Of a stretch of DNA of 64,000 bases, positions 17,915 through 26,520 are shown one piece after another (positions within the stretch are counted from its first letter, which is position 1; the number at the start of each line of letters is the position of its first letter). The DNA comes from SKLM01 sp964542755 (GTDB lineage: Bacteria; Chloroflexota; Anaerolineae; B4-G1): assembly GCA_964542755.1 (NCBI GenBank), contig CAZIWL010000004.1, positions 1 through 64,000 of the forward strand, in the 5' to 3' direction. The position numbers were made by a program, and so were the translations under genes. Under the pieces are notes generated by a model. The model had not been told where the DNA came from and ran no database searches. It worked only from the letters and a program-made list of their open reading frames with translations.

Positions 17915-19147
17915 TCACGGTCGGTGGACGAGCCCTCCCTTGACCACCCAGGTCACAGCCTTCTCCAAGAAAGGACCACTGAACATCTCCAAGTCAGTGG
18001 CTGTCAGAATGGCCTGCTCCACATCGTTGACGTGCTCCAATAGGTAGGCCCGCCGAGTCCTGTCGAGCTCCGCCAGGACCTCGTCGAGGAGCAGCAGGGG
18101 GGTCTCCCGGGTCTGATCCTGCATCCACCTCAACTCAGCCAGCTTCAGGGAAAGAACCGCGGTGCGTTGCTGTCCACGGGAACCGTAGGTGCCCAGATCG
18201 ACCTCGTGGGTGCCGAGCGCCGGGCTCCCGGCGACGAAACAAAGCTCGTCACGATGAGGGCCGAAGACGGTCATCCCGCGCGCGATCTCCTCGGATCGAC
18301 GCTCGATCAAGGCCTCCTCGTAGGCGCGGGCCAATCGGCTGGAATCGGCGTCGTCACGGGGGATGTCCGGCCCGGATACATCCATTCCGACCTCAGCCCG
18401 AAGGATTCTGGGCGCGCCCGGATCGAAGTTTGGGACGTAGTCGAGGCGCAGCCATTCCGCGTCCCCAGTCAGCTGCTGGTGGATGCGCTTGACCCGGGAG
18501 GACAATCCATCGAGGAAAGCCCGGCGGCGTGTGGCAATCTTTGACCCTGTGCGAGCGAGCACGCTTTCGAAAGGGCTTAGCTGGGCTGGATTGCCTCCTT
18601 CGTCCCGAACGTGTCGCAGAGCGGCGTTCCGCTGACGGAGGGCCTTGGTGTATCGGCTCAGGGCCTCGCTGTACGTCTCGTCCACCTGGGAAATGGCATC
18701 GTTCATATACTGCCGCCGTCCGGACGGAGATCCAGCGACCAGGTCGACGCTCTGCGGCGTAAAAAGGACTACGTTGAGCTTTCCGCTCAGGTTTGATTGT
18801 CTTCTCTGCGACCGGTCGACGCGGATGGTCTTCTGCAGCCGGTCCGTTCCGTTGGACAGCTGGCGCTTCTCCAGAACCATCTCCAGCTCGATGGTCCGCT
18901 CCCGGCGCTGTACCTCAGCCCAGGCGCGGGCGTAGGGAAGCCCCTCGGCCTCAGCTTGCCAGCGGATTAGCTCCCGGTCCGAAGAGGCTAGAGGCGAGGA
19001 TCCCGCTGCGAGCAGATAGATGGCCTCGAGCAAGCTCGTTTTCCCCTGAGCGTTCCCTCCGTGGAGAAGGAGAGGGCTCTCTGGAAGTGCCAGTTCGAGG
19101 CGTGCGTAGTTACGGAAATTCGTCAGACTGAGATAGCGGATGTGCAT
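17915..19147 (-). CDS. recF: RecF: DNA replication and repair protein
   Basis: RecF is an SMC/ABC-type ATPase that helps load RecA at single-strand gaps. The 410-aa protein starts with IRYLSLTNFRNY, has Walker A GGNAQGKTS (30-38), an ABC-like signature YGSRGQQRTAVLSLKLAE and Walker B LLLLDEVLAELD. The frame continues upstream to 19342, but ATG 19147 gives the standard RecF N-terminus. A TACAAT lies only 6 bases before this ATG, so the mRNA may be leaderless. It is not beside dnaA/dnaN/gyrB as in many genomes. A membrane nuclease-like gene lies 53 bases upstream on the same strand. Confidence 0.93.
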   Translation of the reverse strand: MHIRYLSLTNFRNYARLELALPESPLLLHGGNAQGKTSLLEAIYLLAAGSSPLASSDRELIRWQAEAEGLPYARAWAEVQRRERTIELEMVLEKRQLSNGTDRLQKTIRVDRSQRRQSNLSGKLNVVLFTPQSVDLVAGSPSGRRQYMNDAISQVDETYSEALSRYTKALRQRNAALRHVRDEGGNPAQLSPFESVLARTGSKIATRRRAFLDGLSSRVKRIHQQLTGDAEWLRLDYVPNFDPGAPRILRAEVGMDVSGPDIPRDDADSSRLARAYEEALIERRSEEIARGMTVFGPHRDELCFVAGSPALGTHEVDLGTYGSRGQQRTAVLSLKLAELRWMQDQTRETPLLLLDEVLAELDRTRRAYLLEHVNDVEQAILTATDLEMFSGPFLEKAVTWVVKGGLVHRP

Positions 19148-19200
19148 AAGGACATTGTACAGTGGGAAAGGGGCCGTGGAAAGGACGAGGCGGGGAAGCC

Positions 19201-21075
19201 CTACGGGGGATTGAACTCGGCGACGACCAGGCGATGATCCGAGGCCAGCGCGTCCAGGACCTGCACGTCCACTGGCTCGAGACCTCTTGCCAAGACATAG
19301 TCGATTCGCTCGACCGGGTCCGTTGCCGGGCTCGTGGCCCATCCTTCGCGGGCCACGGCGTCGTAAGGATCTTCGAAGTTCGCCTCTCGCAGGGCTGCGT
19401 AGGTTGGGGAGTCAGGCGTGGCGTTGAAATCGCCACCGAGCACAGCCGGCGAGGCTTCGCCGATGAACGCCAGCACATCTTCTAACTGGCGGGCCCGTTC
19501 CAGGGGCTCCAGGCCAAGCCACGTGCCGTAGGCATCGACGATTGCCTCCTCGTCCGCGGGCACCGCCTCAGGATCGGACGGGCTCAATCGCACGCGAGCG
19601 TGCACGATGGCGCTTTGCTCAAGCCGGCTCGCGAGATGCTCTGTGTCGCTTTCCGTCACCGGGTAGCGGGAGAGGATTGCAACCCCGGAGAGATCCTCGA
19701 GCGCAGGTCCAAAGACGTGTTCCATGCCGAGGCGGCGCCCCAGCCAGAGCGCGTCATCCACGCCGTAGCTGGTGATGCGACCGGCGTCAACTTCTTGCAG
19801 GAAGACGATGTCGGCGCCACTCTGCTCGATGGCACGGGCCTGGTCCTCCAGGCTGTACCGCCAGTGGGTGTCGTAGCCGTAGTGGATGTTGTAGGTTGCG
19901 ACCCGAAGCGGACCTGCGTGCGCTGTCGTGAGAGGGGCGGGGCCCGGCAGGGCGAAGAGCGCGGTCACGCCGACGGCCAGCGCAGCGGCGCCCCACGCGG
20001 CGAATGTGGCAGTCTTCGTCGGGAGCTCTGGACGCGAAGCTCGACGGCCCGGCGTGGGCACCAGGAGCATAGCGATGGCGAGGAGAAGGACGTAATCCCC
20101 TTTTTCCCGGAAGGCGGGAAGCGTGTACGGATACGTAAAGGCAAAGGCCAACGCCACGTTGAGGAGGAGGAAGACGATCATACCAAGGACGAAGGGCTCG
20201 AGTGTCCTGCCACCCTCCCTGGACCGCGTGGTGGACCAGATAGAAGCGACAAAGGCCAGCTGGGCGATGAGCATGGGGCCGAGAATCGCCAGCTGATAGA
20301 ACTCGTGGTCCGTCACCCAGCCTATGGTCAGGGTGGCGACGAAGAGGGCAAATCCGCCCCACTGAGCTGAACCGAGAAGCGGGAAGACGGTGGCTGCCAT
20401 CAGAAGCGGAGCAACCAACGCATACCTGGCCCCCGTCCACCGGGCCAGGGCATTGGGAAAACCGAGCAGTGAGGTCTCCAGGAAGAGGAAGGCGCCCAGC
20501 GTTAGTCCGCTCAAGGTGCCGATTCCCCTGCTTGGGGCAGGCGTCGGATCTGTCGCGGGCCGAGCATGCGCGAGCCAGGCGGCTGCCCCAAGGCTGACGG
20601 AGAGAATTGCCTGGACGGGTAGCCACGAGCGGCGCAGGGAGATGTCGTACGTGTTGCCTGCGACGCGCAGAAGCTGCGCAGCAGCCAGGGCTATTGCCAA
20701 CGCCGTGGCAAACTGGATAGGCCTACGTTTCAGTAGCGTGACCGCGTAGCACCCACCGGCAGCCGTCAGGCCCACCGCGCTCCATAGCTTGATCGACGGG
20801 TGATCCAGGGTCAGCGTGAGCCGAGATGCCGACGCCGCGACAGCGCCGACGAGCAAGGTGAGCCTCTCTACTCGGCGGGGCAGGAACAGAGGGGCCGCGA
20901 ATGCCAGCAGGACGCCGCCTACGATAAGGACTAGGTTAGAAAGCCCGAGGGTAGCGGCGAACACCGCATCGTAGATCACCCCGAATAGGCGCGAGAAGAG
21001 CACGATCAGGCCTTGCAGCAGGAAGAGAAGGACTGCGGTGGCTTCGACCGAACGGAGATGACGGGGTTCAAGCAT
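19201..21075 (-). CDS. Membrane protein with C-terminal endonuclease/exonuclease/phosphatase domain
   Basis: A 624-aa two-part protein. The first 370 residues form about ten hydrophobic helices. The C-terminal 240 residues are an endonuclease/exonuclease/phosphatase fold: LRVATYNIHYGYD, IVFLQEVDAG, VAILSRYPV, VLGGDFNATPDSPTY, ERIDYVLARG and the final SDHRLVVAEF carry the Asn, Glu, Asp, Asn and His residues used by this superfamily. The domain should face one side of the membrane; members act on DNA, inositol phosphates or sphingolipids, so the substrate is open. The start ATG overlaps the end of psuG by 8 bases, showing translational coupling. Confidence 0.82.
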   Translation of the reverse strand: MLEPRHLRSVEATAVLLFLLQGLIVLFSRLFGVIYDAVFAATLGLSNLVLIVGGVLLAFAAPLFLPRRVERLTLLVGAVAASASRLTLTLDHPSIKLWSAVGLTAAGGCYAVTLLKRRPIQFATALAIALAAAQLLRVAGNTYDISLRRSWLPVQAILSVSLGAAAWLAHARPATDPTPAPSRGIGTLSGLTLGAFLFLETSLLGFPNALARWTGARYALVAPLLMAATVFPLLGSAQWGGFALFVATLTIGWVTDHEFYQLAILGPMLIAQLAFVASIWSTTRSREGGRTLEPFVLGMIVFLLLNVALAFAFTYPYTLPAFREKGDYVLLLAIAMLLVPTPGRRASRPELPTKTATFAAWGAAALAVGVTALFALPGPAPLTTAHAGPLRVATYNIHYGYDTHWRYSLEDQARAIEQSGADIVFLQEVDAGRITSYGVDDALWLGRRLGMEHVFGPALEDLSGVAILSRYPVTESDTEHLASRLEQSAIVHARVRLSPSDPEAVPADEEAIVDAYGTWLGLEPLERARQLEDVLAFIGEASPAVLGGDFNATPDSPTYAALREANFEDPYDAVAREGWATSPATDPVERIDYVLARGLEPVDVQVLDALASDHRLVVAEFNPP

Positions 21076-22000
21076 GGCTCGTTATCTCAAGCATGGCCAC
21101 GGCGACGCGGGCGGCTATCCGGGCGTTGTTGACGAGCAAGGCTTCGTTCGCGTGGCGCGCCGCCCCGCCGGTCAAATCGACGATACGAGCCAGCAAGAAG
21201 GGAGTGAGGTCCTTGCCTGTCACGCCCTCGGCCTCGGCGCCCTCAAGCGCCCGGGCGATGGCTCGCTCGGGTTCGTGGATCGGAAGCGCGGCCGGACCGG
21301 GCACGGGTACGCATACCAAAAGAGCTGCCGGGAGGTCGAGGCAGCTGCGGGCTGCGGCAAGGCGGGCGACTTGAAGAGGATCGCTCGCGGTGACGTCTAC
21401 GGGCAAGTCCGAACGCCGGCTGTAGAAGGCGGGAAACCAAGGGGTCTTGTAACCCACGATCGGCACGCCCTTCGTCTCTAAGACCTCCCGCGTACGGGGA
21501 AGGTCGAGGATGGCCTTGGCCCCGGAGCAGACCACGACGATGGGCGTTCGAGCCAAAGCGGTCAGGTCCGCTGAGACGTCCTCGGGGTGATTCCGGTGGA
21601 CGCCGCCAATGCCTCCGGTGGCGAAGACGGTGATGCCGGCCAGGTGGGCTAGGTGCATCGTCGCCGCGACGGTAGTACCGCCGGTGAGGCCCTGCGTCAA
21701 GGCGGCGGGGAGGTCGCGCAGGCTGAGCTTCGAGGGCTGTTCAGGAGAATCGCTGGATGTGGCAGCGGCTAGATGTTGGAGGTCGTCGTCCGATAGTCCC
21801 ACCCGGGGCTGTCCTTCGATGACGGCAATCGTGGCTGGGAAGGCTCCCTCATCCCGCACTGCCGACTCCATGCGGCGCACGACATGCAGGTTGGAGGGGT
21901 GGTCGAAGCCGTGAGTGATGAGAGCCGATTCGAGGGCTACGACGGCCTCTCTCCGCGCAAGGGCGTCGCGGACGGCCGGGAGGAGTGCAAAGGGAACCAC
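21068..22000 (-). CDS. psuG: PsuG: pseudouridine-5'-phosphate glycosidase
   Basis: PsuG splits pseudouridine 5'-phosphate reversibly into uracil and ribose 5-phosphate in pseudouridine breakdown. The 310-aa protein carries the family hallmarks ALESALITHGFDHP near the start, GATIAVIEGQPRVGL-like region, KLSLRDLP with the active-site Lys, TTVAATMHLAHLAGI and FATGGIGGVHR. GTG 22000 is used as start. A pseudouridine kinase gene (psuK), its usual partner, is not in this window. It lies 8 bases after the M20 peptidase gene and overlaps the next gene. Confidence 0.92.
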   Translation of the reverse strand: MVPFALLPAVRDALARREAVVALESALITHGFDHPSNLHVVRRMESAVRDEGAFPATIAVIEGQPRVGLSDDDLQHLAAATSSDSPEQPSKLSLRDLPAALTQGLTGGTTVAATMHLAHLAGITVFATGGIGGVHRNHPEDVSADLTALARTPIVVVCSGAKAILDLPRTREVLETKGVPIVGYKTPWFPAFYSRRSDLPVDVTASDPLQVARLAAARSCLDLPAALLVCVPVPGPAALPIHEPERAIARALEGAEAEGVTGKDLTPFLLARIVDLTGGAARHANEALLVNNARIAARVAVAMLEITSHA

Positions 22001-22008
22001 AGGTGGAA

Positions 22009-23196
22009 CTAGTCCAGAAGACTCGCCGCCAGCCGGGCATAGACGGAGGCGGCGGCATAGACGTCTTCAACGCGGACGTGCTCGTCAGCGGTGTGAGCGA
22101 GCTCCTCCTGGCCCGGGCCGAAGCCAACGGTGGGGATGTTAGCTTGCCCGGCCGTATAAACGCCCTCGGTCGAGAAGCCCCACCGTGTGACCTGAGGTCG
22201 GCGCTTCAGCTGCGCATGAGCGGCCTGGACGGTCACCTGGACGAGTGGGTGGTCTGCAGCAATGACCCAGGCGGGATAGAACTCGCGGGTCGTGCATTCG
22301 TACCCCGTGTGGCTCGTGGTCTGATATCCTGTCACTTCAACGTCAGCATCGACGCCCTCTCTAGCGATGACACGCTGTACCTCGGATACCGCCTTGGTCT
22401 CGTTTTCGCCGAGCGTGAGACGACGGTCAATGATGAGCGTGCAGCGGTCAGGAACGGCGTTGCGGCTCCCCGCACAGGACGAGATCTCGGTGACGGCGAG
22501 GGTACCGGGGCCCAGGAAGTCGTCCTGGCCCAGCTGCTCGGCCAACAGCTCCAGCCCAAAGACGAGGCGGGAGGCGATGTAGATCGCGTTCTCGCCCAGC
22601 TGCGGGCTGGCGGCGTGGGCCGACTTCCCGTGGGCCACGACGCGCATCTCCAGGCGCCCCCGTTGCCCACGGCTGACATTGAGGTTGGTCGGTTCGCCCA
22701 GGACCACCCAGTCGGGCGTGATGTCGCTCTCCTCCACCAGCGTACGGGTTCCCAATCCCTCGCAGGTCTCCTCCTGGACCACACACGCCACGACAACATT
22801 CCCCCTCAAGGCCGTGTCCGACTCCGCGAGGAGCTTTGCGCCGTAGACCATCGCCGCCAGACCACTCTTCATATCGCAGGACCCAAGGCCGTAGAGCGTC
22901 CCGTTCTCGATGTCGGCCCCAAACGGGTCGCGGTTCCACGTAGCCTCGGCACTGACTCGGATCGTATCCATGTGAGCGTTGAGCATCAGCGTCGGCCCCT
23001 CTGCTGGGCCGACCCGACCGACGACGTTGCCGATGGCGTCGACACGGACATCATCAAATGCGAGATCCTTCATCTCACGGACGATGCGCTCCGCCACAGC
23101 ACCCTCCTCGCACGAAGGGCTGGGTGTACGGATCAGGTCCCTGACGAAGGTCAACAGAGCAGCTCGTTGGCGGGAGGAGAGTTGGAATGGTCTCAT
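22009..23196 (-). CDS. M20-family metallohydrolase, YgeY-like
   Basis: A 395-aa di-zinc hydrolase of the M20/ArgE-DapE family. Metal ligands are seen in LNAHMDTI, LYGLGSCDMKSGLAAM and VVQEETCEGLGT (Glu-Glu), and the dimerisation/lid domain starts with GRLEMRVVAHGKSAHAASP. The N-terminus FVRDLIRTPSPSCEEGAVAERI and the RRLTLGE segment match the YgeY branch, annotated elsewhere as selenium-metabolism-linked hydrolase, but the substrate is unproven. It heads a minus-strand operon with psuG and the membrane nuclease-like gene, and has its own promoter at 23240-23268. Confidence 0.82.
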   Translation of the reverse strand: MRPFQLSSRQRAALLTFVRDLIRTPSPSCEEGAVAERIVREMKDLAFDDVRVDAIGNVVGRVGPAEGPTLMLNAHMDTIRVSAEATWNRDPFGADIENGTLYGLGSCDMKSGLAAMVYGAKLLAESDTALRGNVVVACVVQEETCEGLGTRTLVEESDITPDWVVLGEPTNLNVSRGQRGRLEMRVVAHGKSAHAASPQLGENAIYIASRLVFGLELLAEQLGQDDFLGPGTLAVTEISSCAGSRNAVPDRCTLIIDRRLTLGENETKAVSEVQRVIAREGVDADVEVTGYQTTSHTGYECTTREFYPAWVIAADHPLVQVTVQAAHAQLKRRPQVTRWGFSTEGVYTAGQANIPTVGFGPGQEELAHTADEHVRVEDVYAAASVYARLAASLLD

Positions 23197-23239
23197 AGCT
23201 CAATCTCTAGGCTGGATCTTGGGTTTGGTGTGTAGCCAG

Positions 23240-23268
23240 ATGATACTACGAGTTGGGGCGAGAGACAA
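23240..23268 (-). promoter_or_regulatory. Promoter of the M20/psuG operon
   Basis: Read on the minus strand: TTGTCT (23268-23263), a 17-base spacer and TATCAT (23245-23240). Transcription would begin about 35-40 bases before the ATG at 23196. Confidence 0.5.
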
Positions 23269-23350
23269 GCGACGGCGGACACACAACGTGTCCACGCCCC
23301 CTCGTCATTGAGCGTCGGCCGAGGCGCCGTCGGAGTTTCGGCATACTAGC

Positions 23351-23378
23351 TTGACACAGGCTGCTGCTGTGCTATCAT
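23351..23378 (+). promoter_or_regulatory. Promoter of the RNase J gene
   Basis: TTGACA (23351-23356), a 16-base spacer and TATCAT (23373-23378). The start near 23385 gives a 5' leader of about 165 bases, which is long compared with other genes in this window. Confidence 0.65.
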
Positions 23379-23454
23379 AGTTGTCGTTGGTTGCGGAATG
23401 CAAACTGTAGCGATTGATTTCAAATGCACCACCGGCCCCCGGTGTGGACGTCGT

Positions 23455-23520
23455 ATGAAGTGCGCTATGGTCGCGCTTCATGGTCGAGGCTGCACTCGGG
23501 AGGTCGGACGGTGCTTTTTT
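23455..23520 (+). promoter_or_regulatory. Structured leader with T-run ahead of RNase J
   Basis: ATGAAG-T-GCGC (23455-23465) pairs with GCGCTTCAT (23473-23481) with one bulge. Further down GCAC (23492-23495) can pair with GTGC (23511-23514) directly before TTTTTT (23515-23520), 32 bases before the start codon. The last stem is short, so an attenuator is only a possibility. Confidence 0.3.
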
Positions 23521-23552
23521 CGTAGATATGGATAGAACAGAGGAGTATGAGG

Positions 23553-25205
23553 ATGAATGACCACTTGAGAATCGTGCCCCTGGGAGGACTTGGGGAAGTT
23601 GGAAAGAACATGATGAGCATCGAGTACGGTGGGGAGATCCTGATCATCGACGTGGGAATGATGTTCCCCATGACGGGGATGCTGGGCATTGACTATATCC
23701 TGCCCGACTGGAGTTACCTGCGCGATAAGAAAGATCAGGTCCGGGCCGCGATCATCACCCACGGGCATATGGACCACATTGGGGCACTGTCTCACTTCCT
23801 GGAGGAGTTCAATGTGCCGATCTACGCCACACGCCTGACGCGTGGGCTGATTGAGGTCCAGCTCCAGCAGCGGGACATGCTGAAGCACGCGACGGTTCAT
23901 ACGATGTCGCCGCGTGACGAGCTTGAGATTGGTCCCTTCACTGTCGAGCCTTACCACGTCTGTCACTCGATTCCAGATACGGTAGGTCTGGGTATCACCA
24001 CCCCTGAGGGATTGATCGTGCACAGCGGGGACTTCAAGTTTGACCATACGCCGGTGGACGGCTGGCCGACGGACTACGCCAAGTTGGCGGACTTCACCGG
24101 GCGCGGCGTGTTGGTGCTCCTATCGGACAGCACCAACGCGGATACACCAGGGCGGACTTCGTCCGAGGCTGCCCTTTACGACGCCTTCCATCAGATCATG
24201 CGCGAGGCACCGGGTCGACTTATTGTGGCCACCTTCGCCTCGCTGATCTCACGAGTCCAGCAGATTGTTGACGTCGCCGCGCAGCATAACCGAAAGATCG
24301 CCGTGGCCGGCAGGAGCATGGTGAACAACACCGCCATGGCCCGCGAGCTCGGCTACCTGGACATCCCGGACGATATGATCGTGCGCCTTCATGAGGTGGA
24401 TAACGTGCCGCCTGATGAGCTGGTGATCATGGCCACGGGGGCACAGGGGGAGCCTATGGCGGTGCTGAACCGCCTGGCGACCGGTCGCCACCACACCTTG
24501 AGGATTCAGCCGGACGACACGGTCGTGCTATCGTCGCACACGATCCCTGGCAACGAGGAGATGATCCACGAAGTGATCAACCGCCTGTTCCAGAGGGGCG
24601 CCGACGTCTACTACGACCCGGTCGCGGACGTTCACGTCTCGGGCCACGCCAGCCAGGAGGAACAGAAGACGCTGATCAATCTGCTCCAGCCCCGATACTT
24701 CGTGCCGATCCACGGTGAATTACGCCACATGAAGCAGCACGCGAAGCTTGCAAGGGAGGTCGGCATTCCCGAGGAGAATATCGCCGCGGTCGAGAATGGT
24801 TTCACGCTCAGCTTCAAGAACGGCCAGATGACCATTGGGGAGCGCGTGCCCGGCGGGTACGTCTACGTGGACGGCACGCTGGTGGGCGAGATTGGACCTC
24901 GCGTGATGCGTCAGCGCGGCGAGCTTGGAGAGGCCGGGTTTGTGACAGCGGTGATTCCCTTCAATCCGCGGACGGGGCGCCCCAGCGGACACCCACGCAT
25001 CATCACCCGAGGCTTTGTGTTCAAGCCGGAGGCCGAGGATTTGCTGACGAGGGCGCAGGACGTGGTCCGGTCAGCGGCGATGGTGAGCCCGGGGACCAAG
25101 CCGGCAGATGTAGAGCAGAACATCGAGCGAGCCCTCTCGAATTTCCTCCACCGGGAGACGAGGCGCGATCCGGTGGTGACGGCCGCTGTGGTGGAGATGA
25201 CGTAA
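23553..25205 (+). CDS. rnj: Ribonuclease J
   Basis: RNase J is a metallo-beta-lactamase/beta-CASP enzyme with endo- and 5'-3' exonuclease activity, central to mRNA decay and rRNA maturation where RNase E is absent. The 550-aa protein begins with the family's LRIVPLGGLGEVGKNM, has the zinc motif HGHMDH (70-75), SGDFKFDHTP, LLSDSTNA and the beta-CASP motif GHASQEEQKTLINLL followed by FVPIHGE, and the C-terminal domain. ATG 23553 is preferred over 23547 because AGGAG then lies 7 bases away instead of 1. LarE follows after 21 bases. Confidence 0.95.
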   Translation: MNDHLRIVPLGGLGEVGKNMMSIEYGGEILIIDVGMMFPMTGMLGIDYILPDWSYLRDKKDQVRAAIITHGHMDHIGALSHFLEEFNVPIYATRLTRGLIEVQLQQRDMLKHATVHTMSPRDELEIGPFTVEPYHVCHSIPDTVGLGITTPEGLIVHSGDFKFDHTPVDGWPTDYAKLADFTGRGVLVLLSDSTNADTPGRTSSEAALYDAFHQIMREAPGRLIVATFASLISRVQQIVDVAAQHNRKIAVAGRSMVNNTAMARELGYLDIPDDMIVRLHEVDNVPPDELVIMATGAQGEPMAVLNRLATGRHHTLRIQPDDTVVLSSHTIPGNEEMIHEVINRLFQRGADVYYDPVADVHVSGHASQEEQKTLINLLQPRYFVPIHGELRHMKQHAKLAREVGIPEENIAAVENGFTLSFKNGQMTIGERVPGGYVYVDGTLVGEIGPRVMRQRGELGEAGFVTAVIPFNPRTGRPSGHPRIITRGFVFKPEAEDLLTRAQDVVRSAAMVSPGTKPADVEQNIERALSNFLHRETRRDPVVTAAVVEMT

Positions 25206-25226
25206 CGTTCATCCTGGGCTAAGTCC

Positions 25227-26057
25227 GTGTTGACAGAAGGGCAAAGTGAGAAGGCTGACCGCCTGCGTCAGTTGATCCAGCGGTTCGAACGGGTTGCCGT
25301 CGCCTTCTCGGGCGGGGTCGACAGCACGCTGCTGCTGGCGGCGTGCCTGGAAGTGTTGGGCTCGGAGAACGTCCTGGCGCTGTCGGTGACGTCCACGCTG
25401 GTGCCGGTGGCGGAAAGCGAGCGAGCTGTCGAGCTTGCTGCACGGCTCGGTACGGAGCACCGCGTGGTGCCCTTTCGGGCTTTGGAGCTGCCAGGGGTGG
25501 TCGCTAACCAGCCGGACCGCTGCTATCACTGCAAGAAGGCCCTCCTATCGAAGCTGCTCACGATCGCAGAGGGCGAGGGGTACAGTGTTCTCCTGCGGGG
25601 CGCGAACGCCGACGATAAGGGTGACTTCCGGCCCGGGATGCGGGCCGGGGTCGAGCTTGGCGTTCGTGCGCCGCTTCTGGAGGCTGGTCTGACGAAGGTT
25701 GACGTCCGAGCTCTATCAAGGGCGATGGATCTACCGACCTGGGATCTTCCCTCGATGGCGTGTCTTGCCTCGCGCATGCCCTATGGGGTGCCGCTCACCG
25801 CGCAGGCGCTTAGGCGCGTCGAAGCTGCCGAGTCGGTGCTGCGGGATCGCTTCGTCTTGGGACAGCTCCGGGTCCGTGATCACTTTCCGATAGCGAGAAT
25901 CGAGATTCCCGGCAAAGACATCGACCGGGTGAGCCGGAGCCCCGTCCGGGAAAACGTGGTCCAGGCGCTTCAGGCGCTGGGCTACCGCTACGTGACCCTC
26001 GATCTGGAGGGATTCCGGAGCGGCAGCTTGAACGAGGTGTTGAACCAGAAGGCCTGA
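25227..26057 (+). CDS. larE: LarE: ATP-dependent sulfur transferase for the nickel-pincer cofactor
   Basis: LarE adenylates and sulfurates a pyridinium dicarboxylate precursor of the nickel-pincer nucleotide used by lactate racemase (LarA)-type enzymes. The 276-aa protein has the PP-loop SGGVDST (28-34) and DLPSMACLASRMPYG with Cys179, equivalent to the sacrificial Cys of the Lactobacillus enzyme. It also has a CYHC pair (Cys99, Cys102). Three cysteines of this kind mark the variant reported to hold an iron-sulfur cluster rather than consume its own Cys. No larA, larB or larC is in the window. Start is GTG 25227 or TTG 25230. Confidence 0.87.
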   Translation: MLTEGQSEKADRLRQLIQRFERVAVAFSGGVDSTLLLAACLEVLGSENVLALSVTSTLVPVAESERAVELAARLGTEHRVVPFRALELPGVVANQPDRCYHCKKALLSKLLTIAEGEGYSVLLRGANADDKGDFRPGMRAGVELGVRAPLLEAGLTKVDVRALSRAMDLPTWDLPSMACLASRMPYGVPLTAQALRRVEAAESVLRDRFVLGQLRVRDHFPIARIEIPGKDIDRVSRSPVRENVVQALQALGYRYVTLDLEGFRSGSLNEVLNQKA

Positions 26058-26520
26058 TAGGCGCTCGGCCGGGCTGCCCCGTCGGGCGCATGGGATGCGC
26101 TTGCTGCGGATCGCACGGTGAACTCATGTAGGTCCGGCGTCCGGGGCTCCGTATTTGCTTGGAGGCACGGGGTCCGCTTGGACTGTGTGCAGTCCACAAT
26201 GGATGGTCGCCGCAGGCATGGGGAGCCACCAAGGCGTTGACCATCCTCATAGGGTTCTATCCGTCTCTTCCCCAGTTATCTTCTGGTCCGCCTGTTCTAC
26301 CCACGCCTTGGCACCCTGCCCAAACGGCCGCGCTATCGATTGGGATCGGAGAGTCGCGCCGAGGAGCCGATAGGACGTCCACCTGCCGGGTGACAGTGAA
26401 CACGCCCCGTGCCTTGCTGGACGCCTGGCTTTTCTCTCCGTACCCGCCGCGACTGCAGACAGTTGGATGTCAAGGGCCGGCGCGTCTCTCTTCGGCTTAT
26501 CTCCAGACACCGTCGAAGGA
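26058..26520. other. Intergenic region between convergent larE and crp-like gene
   Basis: A perfect 7-bp hairpin with a TGTG loop (TGGACTG/CAGTCCA, 26179-26196) is the only clear structure. The plus-strand frame at 26159-26716 runs through the crp-like gene in antisense and is not supported. I see no other gene. Confidence 0.55.

Larger units (their letters stand above)
23197..23552. other. Divergent promoter region and RNase J leader
   Basis: This region contains two back-to-back promoters: one for the M20 operon (minus) and one for RNase J (plus). The RNase J leader of about 165 bases has hairpins at 23430-23444 and 23455-23481 and a T6 run at 23515-23520. No protein gene is supported. Confidence 0.6.

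Noticed and set aside
21985..23235. A 416-aa plus-strand frame opposite the M20 peptidase
   Set aside because: It is the complement of a gene with intact metal-binding motifs and has no recognisable motif itself.
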